Positions 57,101-63,879 of a stretch of DNA of 64,000 bases are shown here, piece by piece. The DNA lies in the NCBI GenBank assembly GCA_964552955.1, contig CAZKIU010000001.1:102488-166487 (forward strand), in the 5' to 3' direction. The stretch comes from UBA1413 sp964552955 (GTDB lineage Bacteria; Bacteroidota; Bacteroidia; Bacteroidales; Prolixibacteraceae). Under the pieces are notes generated by a model that saw only the letters and a list, made by a program, of their open reading frames with translations, ran no database searches and had not been told where the DNA came from. Each line of letters opens with the position of its first letter. Within the stretch, counting starts at the first letter, position 1. The position numbers and the translations under genes were made by a program.

Positions 57101-57278
57101 TGCCGGCTCTTTTGCTCTCATCGTAAATCGCATTCACCTTGTCAAAGGCCGATTGCAGAAGGCCCTGGCTGATCAGGGTGTCCACCTCGTTCCACCTTCG
57201 GGGCTCAATTTTCTGTGCCATGGTCGTTATCGTCAGGAAAGTTAACATCAAAACGGGAATCAGTTTTTTCATGGTCAT
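51108..57278 (-). CDS. alpha-2-macroglobulin family protein with thioester motif
   Basis: 2056 residues with signal peptide (MKKLIPVLMLTFLTITTMAQ), not an obvious lipoprotein. The N-terminal ~350 residues are helical (TPR-like, SRYQDKPESAEILYTLARM), then bacterial macroglobulin domains (RSIYRPGQTIWFKGIALEKE around 620; PRFEVTFTPAEGNFQLGEKV). The A2M region is near 1280-1400 (LATNAAGEVVLRFKMPESLT; LFPNPPRFLREGDRLHFP). The thioester domain shows FPHECSEQVFSRFYANTLAT with C1509, E1511, Q1512, followed by a helical toroid and a C-terminal receptor-like domain. It is thought to trap attacking proteases in the periplasm. The usual partner PBP1C is absent. An unusual SusC-like motif pair lies at ~1205-1260 (see findings). 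Confidence 0.95.
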   Translation of the reverse strand: MTMKKLIPVLMLTFLTITTMAQKIEPRRWNEVDTLISQGLLQSAFDKVNAIYDESKRAGNGGEALKALLMRLQLEPEFQENAHATQVAFLTAEMEQARTPQQQILASLLAQLYSTYYNSNRWTIDQRTPGAGGGGIHTEGAITREVTPHGGQPSGSGPFELETGDRIQFRQSIHYYYLLSLTDAALLQSTPVDAYSDALEGDAKTRNLRPTLYDLLAFRAIDYFKEAVHSDPSGMRGFPWDQPALFGPVREFVTMPLTLQNKGVPGGEGSHAALLSPGIQALAIFQELLRFRVNGDVASLVDADLQRLNFVFDRSTLADRSDLCMRALQEMTSRYQDKPESAEILYTLARMMMEEGRNYKPLVSDEHKWDLKEALELAEKTATRFPDTRGGKNCLSLAGEIKFSFFNLSIPAEVVPGLPALMSVEYRNTPALHFRVVADEPSLEEIFSGNKPDIQEYSKETPLLAWSQSLPDDGDYQVHRTEVKLPPLAPGYYVVLVSREKDFAHPDIMQSFPLWSTHLSLVTRTTNGQQDQLWVVDRLSGEPRQGVTIRPYFRKYNPALRKQISVAGEPVVTGSDGTAQLKQPADKNLNAGYYVLTDKKEKFISAPFYRGYFPGNPPEKETRLLLFTDRSIYRPGQTIWFKGIALEKEGERQNIRTSFQVTLKLNDANGQMVASQELTTNDFGSFSGSFATPKGVLTGQMAIVSDYGSVGVRVEEYKRPRFEVTFTPAEGNFQLGEKVTLQGKALNYAGIGVSEAQVTWRVVRNARFPFPVWRRQWLPVSPDTDIAYGTTLTGSDGGFSVSFEALADPAVDPSIPVVFTYTLYADVTDLNGETRSGEMTVSAAFKPLMVTTSLGEWVNGITDREVTITVTRPGGEPLPAAGSYTITPLKASDPFFFERRWPRPDRFTMSRTEFVKAFPGEVYDNEADASTWARGQAAVKGTFDTSREKGFTLPANLPAGNYELTLNARDALGRAVAMTQTFHLFRPEEGKTAFTTPLTARLLTPESQPGGEVSLLLASPLEKALLFLEAESKGGKLLKKQVTLDRGQTIVRIPVGEGDRGDILISLVMVSHNRVFTESLRASVPYSNKKLELVAGSFRSALEPGAEEEWRITIRDHEGSPAVAELLATMYDASLEAFAPHGWPFSLYPSFPGTFHWQGSGFGNAPVMHHIIYHHPLPYIESEYERLPGWNFYGGMRSLKMGVMARDGGNIRIRGTRPLSSVASAQVVEEEAVFYNIDAEAAMNPLPVTVGYGRQSESGVTGGSGAPVSVPPVQPRKDFNETAFFIPRLATNAAGEVVLRFKMPESLTRWRMMALAHTRDLRTGTLDYSTVTRKELMLFPNPPRFLREGDRLHFPVKIANLSGRSLTGSAHITFLDAFTMQPVDHLMGVQSQVKPFQVEQGGSVALEWEITIPEGLEAVVYRVTATAGTHFDGEEAPLPVLTNRMLVTEALPLPIRGLETKTFRFDKLALSGQAGSTLRNFRLTFEYTSNPAWYAVQALPYLMEFPHECSEQVFSRFYANTLATYMAGSDPALRRVFDAWQALPGDSLRSQLDKNEELKAVLLQESPWVREATNESARRRQIALLFDAARMASEQNTSLKKLQELQSVNGGWPWFPGMPESEYITRHILAGLGRLNHRGVISSEQEPLLNEITGNAIHYLDQEMLSRFEKLKKEEKEYLKNNHFTSDVAHYFYARTFFTGSHPFPEELTGMVNYYRSQAAKFWTAASSYTKGMTALMAHRMGDGKLASAIMRSLKETALHSDEMGMYWRSQPRGWFWHEAPVETHALLTEAFDEVAGDARAVEELKVWLLKQKQTQDWKTTRATAEAVWALLMRGDNLLAPAQPVSVTAGGRQMNPTLALGSTTEPGSGYFKVSREASDITPAMARIEVKNPNSGIAWGAAYWQYFEQLDHITPAQSPLHVSKQLFREVNGPQGPVLEALDGTHHLGVGDKVVVRVLLKSDRDMEYIHLKDMRASAFEPVNVLSGYRWQGGLGYYESTRDAASHFFISYLPKGSYVFEYRLHAVQKGEFSNGITTVQCMYAPEFAAHSEGVRVLVE

Positions 57279-57521
57279 CCACTTTATTTTCTAAAATATC
57301 TGTACTCACTTAGTCACCTGCAGGACGCTTCAGCGCTGCCATGGATCATCTTAACACCATTTCCGCCAATCAGTTACTTCTCAGTGGCAGGAATTCCCTT
57401 CCTGTTCCAGGGGTTCTAAAGCAGGCTGGCATGCCGAAAAGATATGTTAAGATACGACAAGGAGTGAAACTAAATGTGTTGTTGTCAAAAACAGTGCCTG
57501 ATTTCTGGTGGCCCCCGGAAT

Positions 57522-57567
57522 AAAAAAAAAGCGGTTCAGATCCGGAATAACCGTGATCTGAACCGCT
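57522..57567 (-). terminator. intrinsic terminator downstream of the DUF6263-like gene
   Basis: AGCGGTTCAGATC (57530-57542) pairs perfectly with GATCTGAACCGCT (57555-57567), 13 base pairs with a 12-base loop. On the minus strand it is followed by a run of U (poly-A at 57522-57530 on the plus strand). It ends transcription of minus-strand genes from 57765 and upstream. The remaining spacer to the macroglobulin gene (57279-57521) shows no convincing feature. Confidence 0.93.
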
Positions 57568-57769
57568 AAGCAGGGAGATCAATAACAGACGCAAGGGGAG
57601 GGAGGAGCCGTACCAGGATCAGACTATCGGTTACGGTTACTCCGTCAATGGTTCCGGCAACAACACCCGTGTTGAAACGGAGGCCTTTCACCGGGAGTAT
57701 CCTTACCCGTGATCCATAGATGGACAGAAACAAGTAGCTGCCCCCGAGCGTGAACCGTGGCGACCTATT
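57566..57769 (-). other. 67-codon open stretch without ATG, ending at the terminator
   Basis: Directly after the DUF6263-like gene, in another frame, 67 codons are open and end in TAG at the first bases of the terminator stem. The text is protein-like (FTLGGSYLFLSIYGSRVRIL; FNTGVVAGTIDGVTVTDSLI) but there is no ATG; a TTG at 57733 would give 55 residues. It may be a decayed 3' end or chance. Confidence 0.2.
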
Positions 57770-58598
57770 TCACCCTGACGATGGTCTTGATGGACTGGGT
57801 CATGGGAACGGTCATATTCTGAGGGCCTGAGATGGCTATGCTCATTTCCATTTCGGTGTCATTCTCGGTATAGACGATCATTTGACGGATGGGGTCAAAA
57901 AGGGAGTAGCCCTCCACTTTGGCGTTCCCTTCGATGAACATCTCCATCCCCATCTGCGATCCCTTGCCGTTCAGGGCGACGGTTCCAGAACTGGTGATCT
58001 TGAAATATTCCTTGCCGTTGCGATTTTCCTTGCCGGCCAGGGTGTATTTGTTGTCAATGGCCATTTCCAGGGCAAAGGGAGCTCCCGCAGCCGCCTGTTT
58101 AACCTCCGTTTTGGTTTCATCCCAGGACTCTCCTATTTTGACCTCTTTTCCGGGAAGAACGATCAGATTGCCTGTTTCCAGTTGATTGACGACACTCGCC
58201 GCTTCCGAGGAATCGACCTTGGCCGTGGAAACCACATTTCCCTCCGGAGAGAAAACGATCCTGGCGGCATCTTTCAAATCGCTGTATTGCATGGAGGTAT
58301 CCCTGCCCATGGCCACAGTATGGATGGAGATGTCCTTCACGGTCATCAGCACAGTAGCGTTCCCTTCCGGAGAGAGGGACTCTACATTAAACCCATTGAC
58401 CGCCTTGATCTCGGCGATCACCTTCATCTCCTGGCCCATCATGGACTGGACGGTATTCTGGAGGACTTCCGTCTCCTGGAGGAAAGTGGTGCCTGCCTTG
58501 AATCCGTATTTAAGCAGGACGGACTCCTGTGCGTTGGTGGTGGTGCTCAGGACGAACAGAAGCGCCACAATAAGCATTTGGGTAAAATTTCTCATCAT
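57765..58598 (-). CDS. DUF6263-like secreted protein of unknown function
   Basis: 277 residues with signal peptide (MLIVALLFVLSTTTNAQ). All-beta, repetitive sequence typical of a Bacteroidota family of periplasmic/surface proteins: LLKYGFKAGTTFLQETEVLQ, MMGQEMKVIAEIKAVNGFNV, IVLPGKEVKIGESWDETKTE and VALNGKGSQMGMEMFIEGN. The resemblance to DUF6263 is from memory of the characteristic 'K-G-T' opening and 'MMGQEM' segment. Function unknown. It follows the M28 peptidase by 62 bases on the same strand and is closed by the terminator at 57522. Confidence 0.72.
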   Translation of the reverse strand: MMRNFTQMLIVALLFVLSTTTNAQESVLLKYGFKAGTTFLQETEVLQNTVQSMMGQEMKVIAEIKAVNGFNVESLSPEGNATVLMTVKDISIHTVAMGRDTSMQYSDLKDAARIVFSPEGNVVSTAKVDSSEAASVVNQLETGNLIVLPGKEVKIGESWDETKTEVKQAAAGAPFALEMAIDNKYTLAGKENRNGKEYFKITSSGTVALNGKGSQMGMEMFIEGNAKVEGYSLFDPIRQMIVYTENDTEMEMSIAISGPQNMTVPMTQSIKTIVRVK

Positions 58599-58660
58599 TT
58601 TAGTCTTGAGTTAATTGAATTTATCACGTTAGTATCATTTAATCAGTGCTATCCGGGTCA

Positions 58661-60307
58661 TCAGGGCTTGACAATTTTCAGGTATATATCCTCATTGGCG
58701 ATCCGCAGGGCAGTGTTGAAGACCAGTGTAGCCACGCGGGCCGCCTTGACAGGATCGACAGAAGCGGGGTCGTCGCTCACCTTGTGGTAGTCGTCGTGGA
58801 GCCCCGTAGATATGTTAATCCCTGACACCCCCTTCCGGAAGAAGTTATAATGGTCGCTCCGCGTAAAAAGACTCTCCTCTTCAGGAAAGTTTTTAAGCTG
58901 GACTTTTTCGGCCTCTTCCAGCAATATTTGCGCCAGGTCGGGATTAAAGTTCAATCCACTGATTTGCAGGGTATCGCTGCCGTTGCGGCTGATCATGTCG
59001 AGGTTGAGCATGACGACGCTTTTATCAAGGGGTACGAGGGGATGGTCGCAATAGTATTTAGAGCCATAGAGCCCCAGTTCTTCTCCGGCGAAGAGGATAA
59101 AGAGGATGCTGCGTGCCGGTTTCTTCTTCGCGGCAGCGAAGGCTCGGGCGATGGCCATGACTCCTGCCGTTCCGGAAGCGTTATCATCGGCCCCATTGAA
59201 GATGTAGTCCTCCCCTTCTTTGGCATTTTTCTGGTATCCCACATGGTCGTAATGGGCCCCGATGATCACGAACTCCTTTTTCAGGTGGCGGTGGCGGCCT
59301 TCGATCAGTCCCACGACATTGTGTGCCGTGAGCTGGTTGAGCGTCAGTGCAGTACGCAGGCGTGCTTCCGTATCGGGGAATTCAAAGGAGGCGGGGTTCA
59401 TTGTGGCGTCGATCCGGCGCTGGAGGTTTCTGAGGGAGTCAACGCTTCCGAATAGGGCCTTAATGACAGATTCCCCCACCTGTACAAACGGAAGGAGGGG
59501 TTCATCGCCGGCAAGTTCCACAGGAAGGTTGTCGGAGGGGAGGAATTTGGAGAGGCCAGGCCAGGGGTATCCCTGTGGCGTCAGCAGCATATGGTTGAGG
59601 GGGTCGGTGACCAGAAGGAGACCGACAGCACCATGACGGCGGGCGTTTTCCATCTTGGTGACTAAAAGGGAGTGGCAGGTCTCCTTCAATCCGCCGAATA
59701 CCGAAAGAGAGTCCTTTTCTCCGGGCTCGTGCTTCATGATCAGGACGATCTTGCCGCTGACATCGAGATCGCGGTAGTCGTCATAGTTGTATTCAGGGGC
59801 GGTGATCCCATAACCTGCAAAGACCAGGGAGGCATCAACCAGGGTGTCGGCGGTCAAATCAAAGGGGGTGTAGTCGGTGCGAAGGCTGAAGGTTTTGGTT
59901 TGGCCACCCCGGGTGACCGAGAAGAGGCACCGCTGCTGATCGAGTCCTTTGGTTTGAAAGGGGATCTCCTGAAAGCGGGTGCCCCCGGCCGTACCGATGC
60001 CCAGCGAATCCATCTCCGCAGCGAGATACCTGGCAGCCCTGTCGAGCTCCGGACTTGGGGTGTTGCGCCCCTTCATGGAGTCGGAAGCCAGGAAGCCTAT
60101 GTGGCGCGCCATCAGCTCATGAGAGACCGACAACACCTCCGGGGAGACCTTAGGCGCAGTAACTGCTTTCTTATGTGCCTTCACCGCGGGAGGCTGCCCC
60201 GCTGTTCCGGAGGAGTTCAGTGAGAATAGAGGGCTGCTGGTAAACAGAAACAAAAGGATCAAAAGAAGGGTAAATCCCCTTCTCAATCCATTGGAGAAGT
60301 GGTTCAT
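58661..60307 (-). CDS. M28 family zinc aminopeptidase, exported
   Basis: 548 residues. The frame is open from 60367, but ATG 60307 (MNHFSNGLRRGFTLLLILLF) gives the signal peptide. A protease-associated domain lies around residues 125-270 (YDDYRDLDVSGKIVLIMKHE). The di-zinc catalytic core contains every expected ligand: GAHYDHVGY (His), NGADDNASGTAGVM (bridging Asp), LFAGEELGLYGSKYYCD (catalytic Glu-Glu), LNLDMISRNG (Asp) and RSDHYNFFRKGV (His). Removes N-terminal amino acids from peptides in the periplasm or outside. Transcribed separately from the upstream beta-helix gene, which ends in its own terminator at 60366-60405. Confidence 0.95.
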   Translation of the reverse strand: MNHFSNGLRRGFTLLLILLFLFTSSPLFSLNSSGTAGQPPAVKAHKKAVTAPKVSPEVLSVSHELMARHIGFLASDSMKGRNTPSPELDRAARYLAAEMDSLGIGTAGGTRFQEIPFQTKGLDQQRCLFSVTRGGQTKTFSLRTDYTPFDLTADTLVDASLVFAGYGITAPEYNYDDYRDLDVSGKIVLIMKHEPGEKDSLSVFGGLKETCHSLLVTKMENARRHGAVGLLLVTDPLNHMLLTPQGYPWPGLSKFLPSDNLPVELAGDEPLLPFVQVGESVIKALFGSVDSLRNLQRRIDATMNPASFEFPDTEARLRTALTLNQLTAHNVVGLIEGRHRHLKKEFVIIGAHYDHVGYQKNAKEGEDYIFNGADDNASGTAGVMAIARAFAAAKKKPARSILFILFAGEELGLYGSKYYCDHPLVPLDKSVVMLNLDMISRNGSDTLQISGLNFNPDLAQILLEEAEKVQLKNFPEEESLFTRSDHYNFFRKGVSGINISTGLHDDYHKVSDDPASVDPVKAARVATLVFNTALRIANEDIYLKIVKP

Positions 60308-60365
60308 CAGGTCGATTTTTAACCTATGAGACTCCGGGAAACCTAAAATATTACACCCGGCAGTC

Positions 60366-60405
60366 AAAAAAACCCTAAGGAAGAGCGTGAAAAGCCTTCC
60401 TCAGG
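60366..60405 (-). terminator. intrinsic terminator after the beta-helix gene
   Basis: CCTAAGGAAG (60374-60383) pairs with CTTCCTCAGG (60396-60405); the one A-C mismatch becomes G-U on the minus strand, where seven U follow (60372-60366). It lies 15 bases after the stop of the gene at 60420. Confidence 0.85.
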
Positions 60406-60419
60406 AAAGGGGAGGCCGG

Positions 60420-62249
60420 TTATTTCAGGGGATAGCAGCCCGGGTAGGATTTGTATTTGACGGGCAGGCTGAGCATTTCACGCAGGTGGACCGGGAGGGG
60501 CATGGCATGGGCAGCCCCCGTGAAGGCAGGATTCAGCGTGTAGTTGCCCAAATGGAGACCTTTGAACAGGGGCGTATTTTTTTGCTTCACCACCAGGGTG
60601 TGTTGTGCAGCTCCGTCGAAGAGCTTCTGCAACGCTTCCTGGTCGGAGGCCGTCATCTGGCAGGTCCCACCGGGCACAGGGGCCCCCTCCATCAAAGGTT
60701 GCTGGCCGCCATCAGGATCCTGCACAAAGATATTGTAGTCGAAAAAAGTAAGCTGCGGGCGGGTCAGCTTTCCGCAGAGGTCGGGATGCTGAATGACCTT
60801 CATCAGGGGCACACGACATTGGTCGGTGCCCACCATCAGGTTGTTGAAGACCTGGTGCCCTTCCCGTTGATCGACACCCGGGCCGGTGGAAATATGCCAG
60901 CCGAAATGGTCGGCATTGGCACCACGGGTATCGCGGGTGATGACGAGCGGACTGTTAACGAAGGTATTCTGGGTGATCACCGCGTTGGAGGCATTGAGGA
61001 TGGAAACCCCCTGGTCGCAGTTTTCGAAGAGGTTGCCGGCACAGACCACCCCCTTGGAGATCTCAAAGAAGAAACCATTGTAGTTGACCCAGGTGGCATT
61101 GGGATTGGCAGGGCCACCCCGGTTGGTGCCCACATCCTTGACCCAGTTGTTGAGGAACTGTCCGTCGACATTGCCCACGTCGTACCAGATACCGTTCGAC
61201 AGGGGCTGGTCGCAAACCAGGTTATCGCGGCAGATGATCCGGTGGGTCTGGTTGAAGATCTTGACGGCAGCAGGATAATAACCACTGATATTTTCGATGT
61301 TGTTGCGCGAGAAGATATTCCGCTCCAGGAGGCAGTCGTTCGACGACTGGATAAAAATACCCTCGGTGACCGTATCGTGGACCTTGCAGTGGCGCATCAC
61401 CATCTGATCGCCATGAAGGTAGCCGCCTACCCTTCCGCAGAAGGAGAAAGTACAATGCTCAAAGAGGGATCCCACGACATCCTTGCCGAAGGTCGAGGGG
61501 TCGGCGATGTTGCCGGGAAAGCGGGCGTCGATCTCCACGCCGGCGTAGGCATACTGGGTGAGGGTAATGCCGCGCATGATGACCCCCTTGTGGTCATTCG
61601 GCCTGCCGTTGATATCCTTGAGGACCCTGAAAAAGGCCCGGTTATGGGCGGTGATTTCGACCAGCCGGTTTTCGGGGTCGGTGCCGATATAGACAAAACC
61701 CTTTTCATAATCAATGAAAAAGCTGTTTTCATCCACTTCACCGGGCCACCCGGCAGAATGGAGCAACCGGCCGTCGACAAAGACCATATCGTTATTGAAG
61801 ACATGAAGAGGGGTGCGCATGCCGTGGCGGTCGGGGACCCACCAGTCGTCGGGATAGGCACGGAAGAGCGTTTTCCAGGGTGTTTTCCAGAGGTTCCCGC
61901 GCAGCCGCTGCCATTGGGTAACGACCTGCGTGCCCTTGAAGACGGGTTGTTCGTCATTGTAAGGTTGGATGGTGATCCCCTGGTTGAATTCGAGGTCGCC
62001 CGAACGGTAGATGCCCCCCCGGAGGATCAGCACATCGCCGGTCATGGCCTTGGAAATGGCATTTTCAATGGTGGTGGGGGCCGCCAGCTGATCTCCTGAA
62101 GCCTGGCTGTTGCCGTCAGGAGCCACATAGATGATTTTACCTGCGGTCTTGGGCAGGGGCCAGCTCTGATTCACAGGACCGTAAGGCCCTCCGGAAGGCT
62201 GGGCAGCCACGGAAAGCCACCCGCCGGCTGCCGCCAGCAGAAACATCAT
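60420..62249 (-). CDS. secreted right-handed parallel beta-helix protein
   Basis: 609 residues from ATG 62249 (MMFLLAAAGGWLSVAAQ, signal peptide); the frame is open to 62402 through a 30-base repeat and that 51-residue extension is not favoured. DUF1565-like opening (IIYVAPDGNSQASGDQLAAP, TTIENAISKAMTGDVLILRG), then stacked coils rich in asparagine ladders and small residues (VVGSLFEHCTFSFCGRVGGY, SSNDCLLERNIFSRNNIENI, NGFFFEISKGVVCAGNLFEN). Such proteins are polysaccharide lyases, hydrolases or surface binding proteins. I see no set of residues that fixes a known PL or GH family, so activity is open. Confidence 0.82.
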   Translation of the reverse strand: MMFLLAAAGGWLSVAAQPSGGPYGPVNQSWPLPKTAGKIIYVAPDGNSQASGDQLAAPTTIENAISKAMTGDVLILRGGIYRSGDLEFNQGITIQPYNDEQPVFKGTQVVTQWQRLRGNLWKTPWKTLFRAYPDDWWVPDRHGMRTPLHVFNNDMVFVDGRLLHSAGWPGEVDENSFFIDYEKGFVYIGTDPENRLVEITAHNRAFFRVLKDINGRPNDHKGVIMRGITLTQYAYAGVEIDARFPGNIADPSTFGKDVVGSLFEHCTFSFCGRVGGYLHGDQMVMRHCKVHDTVTEGIFIQSSNDCLLERNIFSRNNIENISGYYPAAVKIFNQTHRIICRDNLVCDQPLSNGIWYDVGNVDGQFLNNWVKDVGTNRGGPANPNATWVNYNGFFFEISKGVVCAGNLFENCDQGVSILNASNAVITQNTFVNSPLVITRDTRGANADHFGWHISTGPGVDQREGHQVFNNLMVGTDQCRVPLMKVIQHPDLCGKLTRPQLTFFDYNIFVQDPDGGQQPLMEGAPVPGGTCQMTASDQEALQKLFDGAAQHTLVVKQKNTPLFKGLHLGNYTLNPAFTGAAHAMPLPVHLREMLSLPVKYKSYPGCYPLK

Positions 62250-62260
62250 CTTAACGGGGT

Positions 62261-62350
62261 GAACCAGCTGTTGCATGATCCTGGCCGGACGAACTGGCTG
62301 TTGTATGACCTTGGCCGAACGAACTTGCTGCCCTATTCCCCTGACCCAGT
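62261..62350. repeat. 30-base tandem repeat just upstream of the beta-helix gene, three copies
   Basis: Units at 62261, 62291 and 62321 begin GAACCAGCTG, GAACTGGCTG and GAACTTGCTG and share TATGACC/CATGATC and TGGCCG(G/A)AC; the third is more diverged. Read on the minus strand each encodes ten residues (for example QQPVRPARIM and QQLVHPVKMM), so the array falsely lengthens the next gene. The rest of the 279-base spacer is AT-rich and probably holds divergent promoters. Confidence 0.85.
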
Positions 62351-62528
62351 GGAACCTCTTTAAAAGGTCTCCCCACACCTTCCCTAAAATCACTTTCTCC
62401 ATTTGCCTGCGCTTTAATTCGTTGTTCTATTTGTGATCATTTTTAAACCAGATGATTTCTCAAATTTAAGAGAATTATGAAAAATATCCTTAGTTTTATG
62501 TTCGATTAATCATAAAACCATTGATCCT

Positions 62529-63857
62529 ATGAATACAAAGAGATGCCCAGTTATCGTACTGACGCTCATGCTTTTTATGATAAGTCAGGCGTTGAATGCT
62601 CAGATTATCAATCCGCGTGAAGTAGCGAAAGAGAAGGCCACCCAGCGCACCAATTCCCGTATCGATCAGGGAATAGACCGGGGGATGGACAAGATGGAGG
62701 AAGGCGTTGGCAAGCTTTTCAAAAAGAAAGGGAACCAAGGGGAAGAAGAGAAGGCTGAGGAAGCTGAAGAGGCTGTTGAACAGGAGAGTGGAGCCGACGA
62801 AGGAGAGGAGGAGACGGCGCCTAAGGCAACCTCCCCGCAACCTGAAAAGACGAAATTGCAGTCCACCACCCAGTATGATTTTGTTCCGGGCGACAAGATC
62901 CTCTATTTTGAGGATTTCAGCCAGGATGCCGTGGGTGATTTTCCGGCGCTGTGGACCACCAATGGCAGCGCAGAGGTGAAGACGGTGAACGTGGCCCCCG
63001 GGAAGTGGTTCCATATGAATGGAGAGGATGCGGTATACTGTTACACTAAAGAGATCTCCTTTCCCGATAATTTCATCGTCGAATTTGACATCATTCCCGA
63101 TGAAGCCTACGACCGGGGCATTGTTTTTACCCTGTATCAGGAGAATCCCGAGGATCCAAAGGAACTCAACGATGATTTGTATCCCGGGAAGGGGGGCGTG
63201 CATATCGTCCCCACTGCGGAAGGATGGGAGACGCTGGGGTATACCGACAGTCCCGATGACTCGTGGCTTACCGGCGAAGCCACCAAGAATCCGGTAGTGC
63301 TGGAGCAGGTCAACCATGTGATTATCTGGATCCAGAAACGACGGGTGCGTATTTACCATGAGGGGGCCAAGGTGGTTGATATGCCCACTAATATCTATCC
63401 GGGGATTGCCTTCAACAGGATCCGGTTTTCAGGTTGGGACCGGGGTAGTTGGCCTATGGTGACGAATATTAAGGTCACCACAGCAGCCCCCGATACCCGC
63501 AGCAAGCTGATCACCGAGGGAAAACTAGTCACCTATGGGATCACCTTCGATGTGAACAAGGCCGATATCAAGCCCGAGTCGCAAGGAACCCTGAAGAGCA
63601 TCGCCGATGTGCTGAAGGAGAACCCCGGGGTACGGGTAAAAATCGTGGGCCATACTGATAGTGACGGGGATGACCAATTGAACCGGCAATTGTCACAAAG
63701 GCGCGCTGAAGCGGTTAAGACCGCCCTGGCCACCACCTACGGCATCGACGCCTCTCTTCTGGAGACCGAAGGAGCCGGTGAAAGCAAACCGGTGGCCGCC
63801 AACGACACCCCTGAAAACAAGGCCAAAAACCGCCGCGTCGAACTGATTAAACTCTGA
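62529..63857 (+). CDS. OmpA-family outer-membrane protein with LamG-like middle domain
   Basis: 442 residues with signal peptide (VLTLMLFMISQALNAQ). A basic, Asp/Lys-rich segment (SRIDQGIDRGMDKMEEGVGK) and an acidic linker (GEEEKAEEAEEAVEQESGAD) precede a beta-sandwich (~115-300, ILYFEDFSQDAVGDFPALWT; FIVEFDIIPDEAYDRGIVFT) similar to concanavalin-like domains. The C-terminal ~110 residues are the OmpA peptidoglycan-binding domain (VTYGITFDVNKADIKPESQG; VGHTDSDGDDQLNRQLSQRR; AENKAKNRRVELIKL-type end). It likely links the outer membrane to the cell wall; the middle domain may bind glycans or peptides. Followed directly by a tandem repeat running out of the window. Confidence 0.93.
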   Translation: MNTKRCPVIVLTLMLFMISQALNAQIINPREVAKEKATQRTNSRIDQGIDRGMDKMEEGVGKLFKKKGNQGEEEKAEEAEEAVEQESGADEGEEETAPKATSPQPEKTKLQSTTQYDFVPGDKILYFEDFSQDAVGDFPALWTTNGSAEVKTVNVAPGKWFHMNGEDAVYCYTKEISFPDNFIVEFDIIPDEAYDRGIVFTLYQENPEDPKELNDDLYPGKGGVHIVPTAEGWETLGYTDSPDDSWLTGEATKNPVVLEQVNHVIIWIQKRRVRIYHEGAKVVDMPTNIYPGIAFNRIRFSGWDRGSWPMVTNIKVTTAAPDTRSKLITEGKLVTYGITFDVNKADIKPESQGTLKSIADVLKENPGVRVKIVGHTDSDGDDQLNRQLSQRRAEAVKTALATTYGIDASLLETEGAGESKPVAANDTPENKAKNRRVELIKL

Positions 63858-63879
63858 TCCACAAAAAGGCTCAGACCTC

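Noticed and set aside
60387..62099. 570-codon open frame antisense to the beta-helix gene
   Set aside because: The minus-strand frame has a signal peptide and a beta-helix pattern; the antisense text is low-complexity with no domain.
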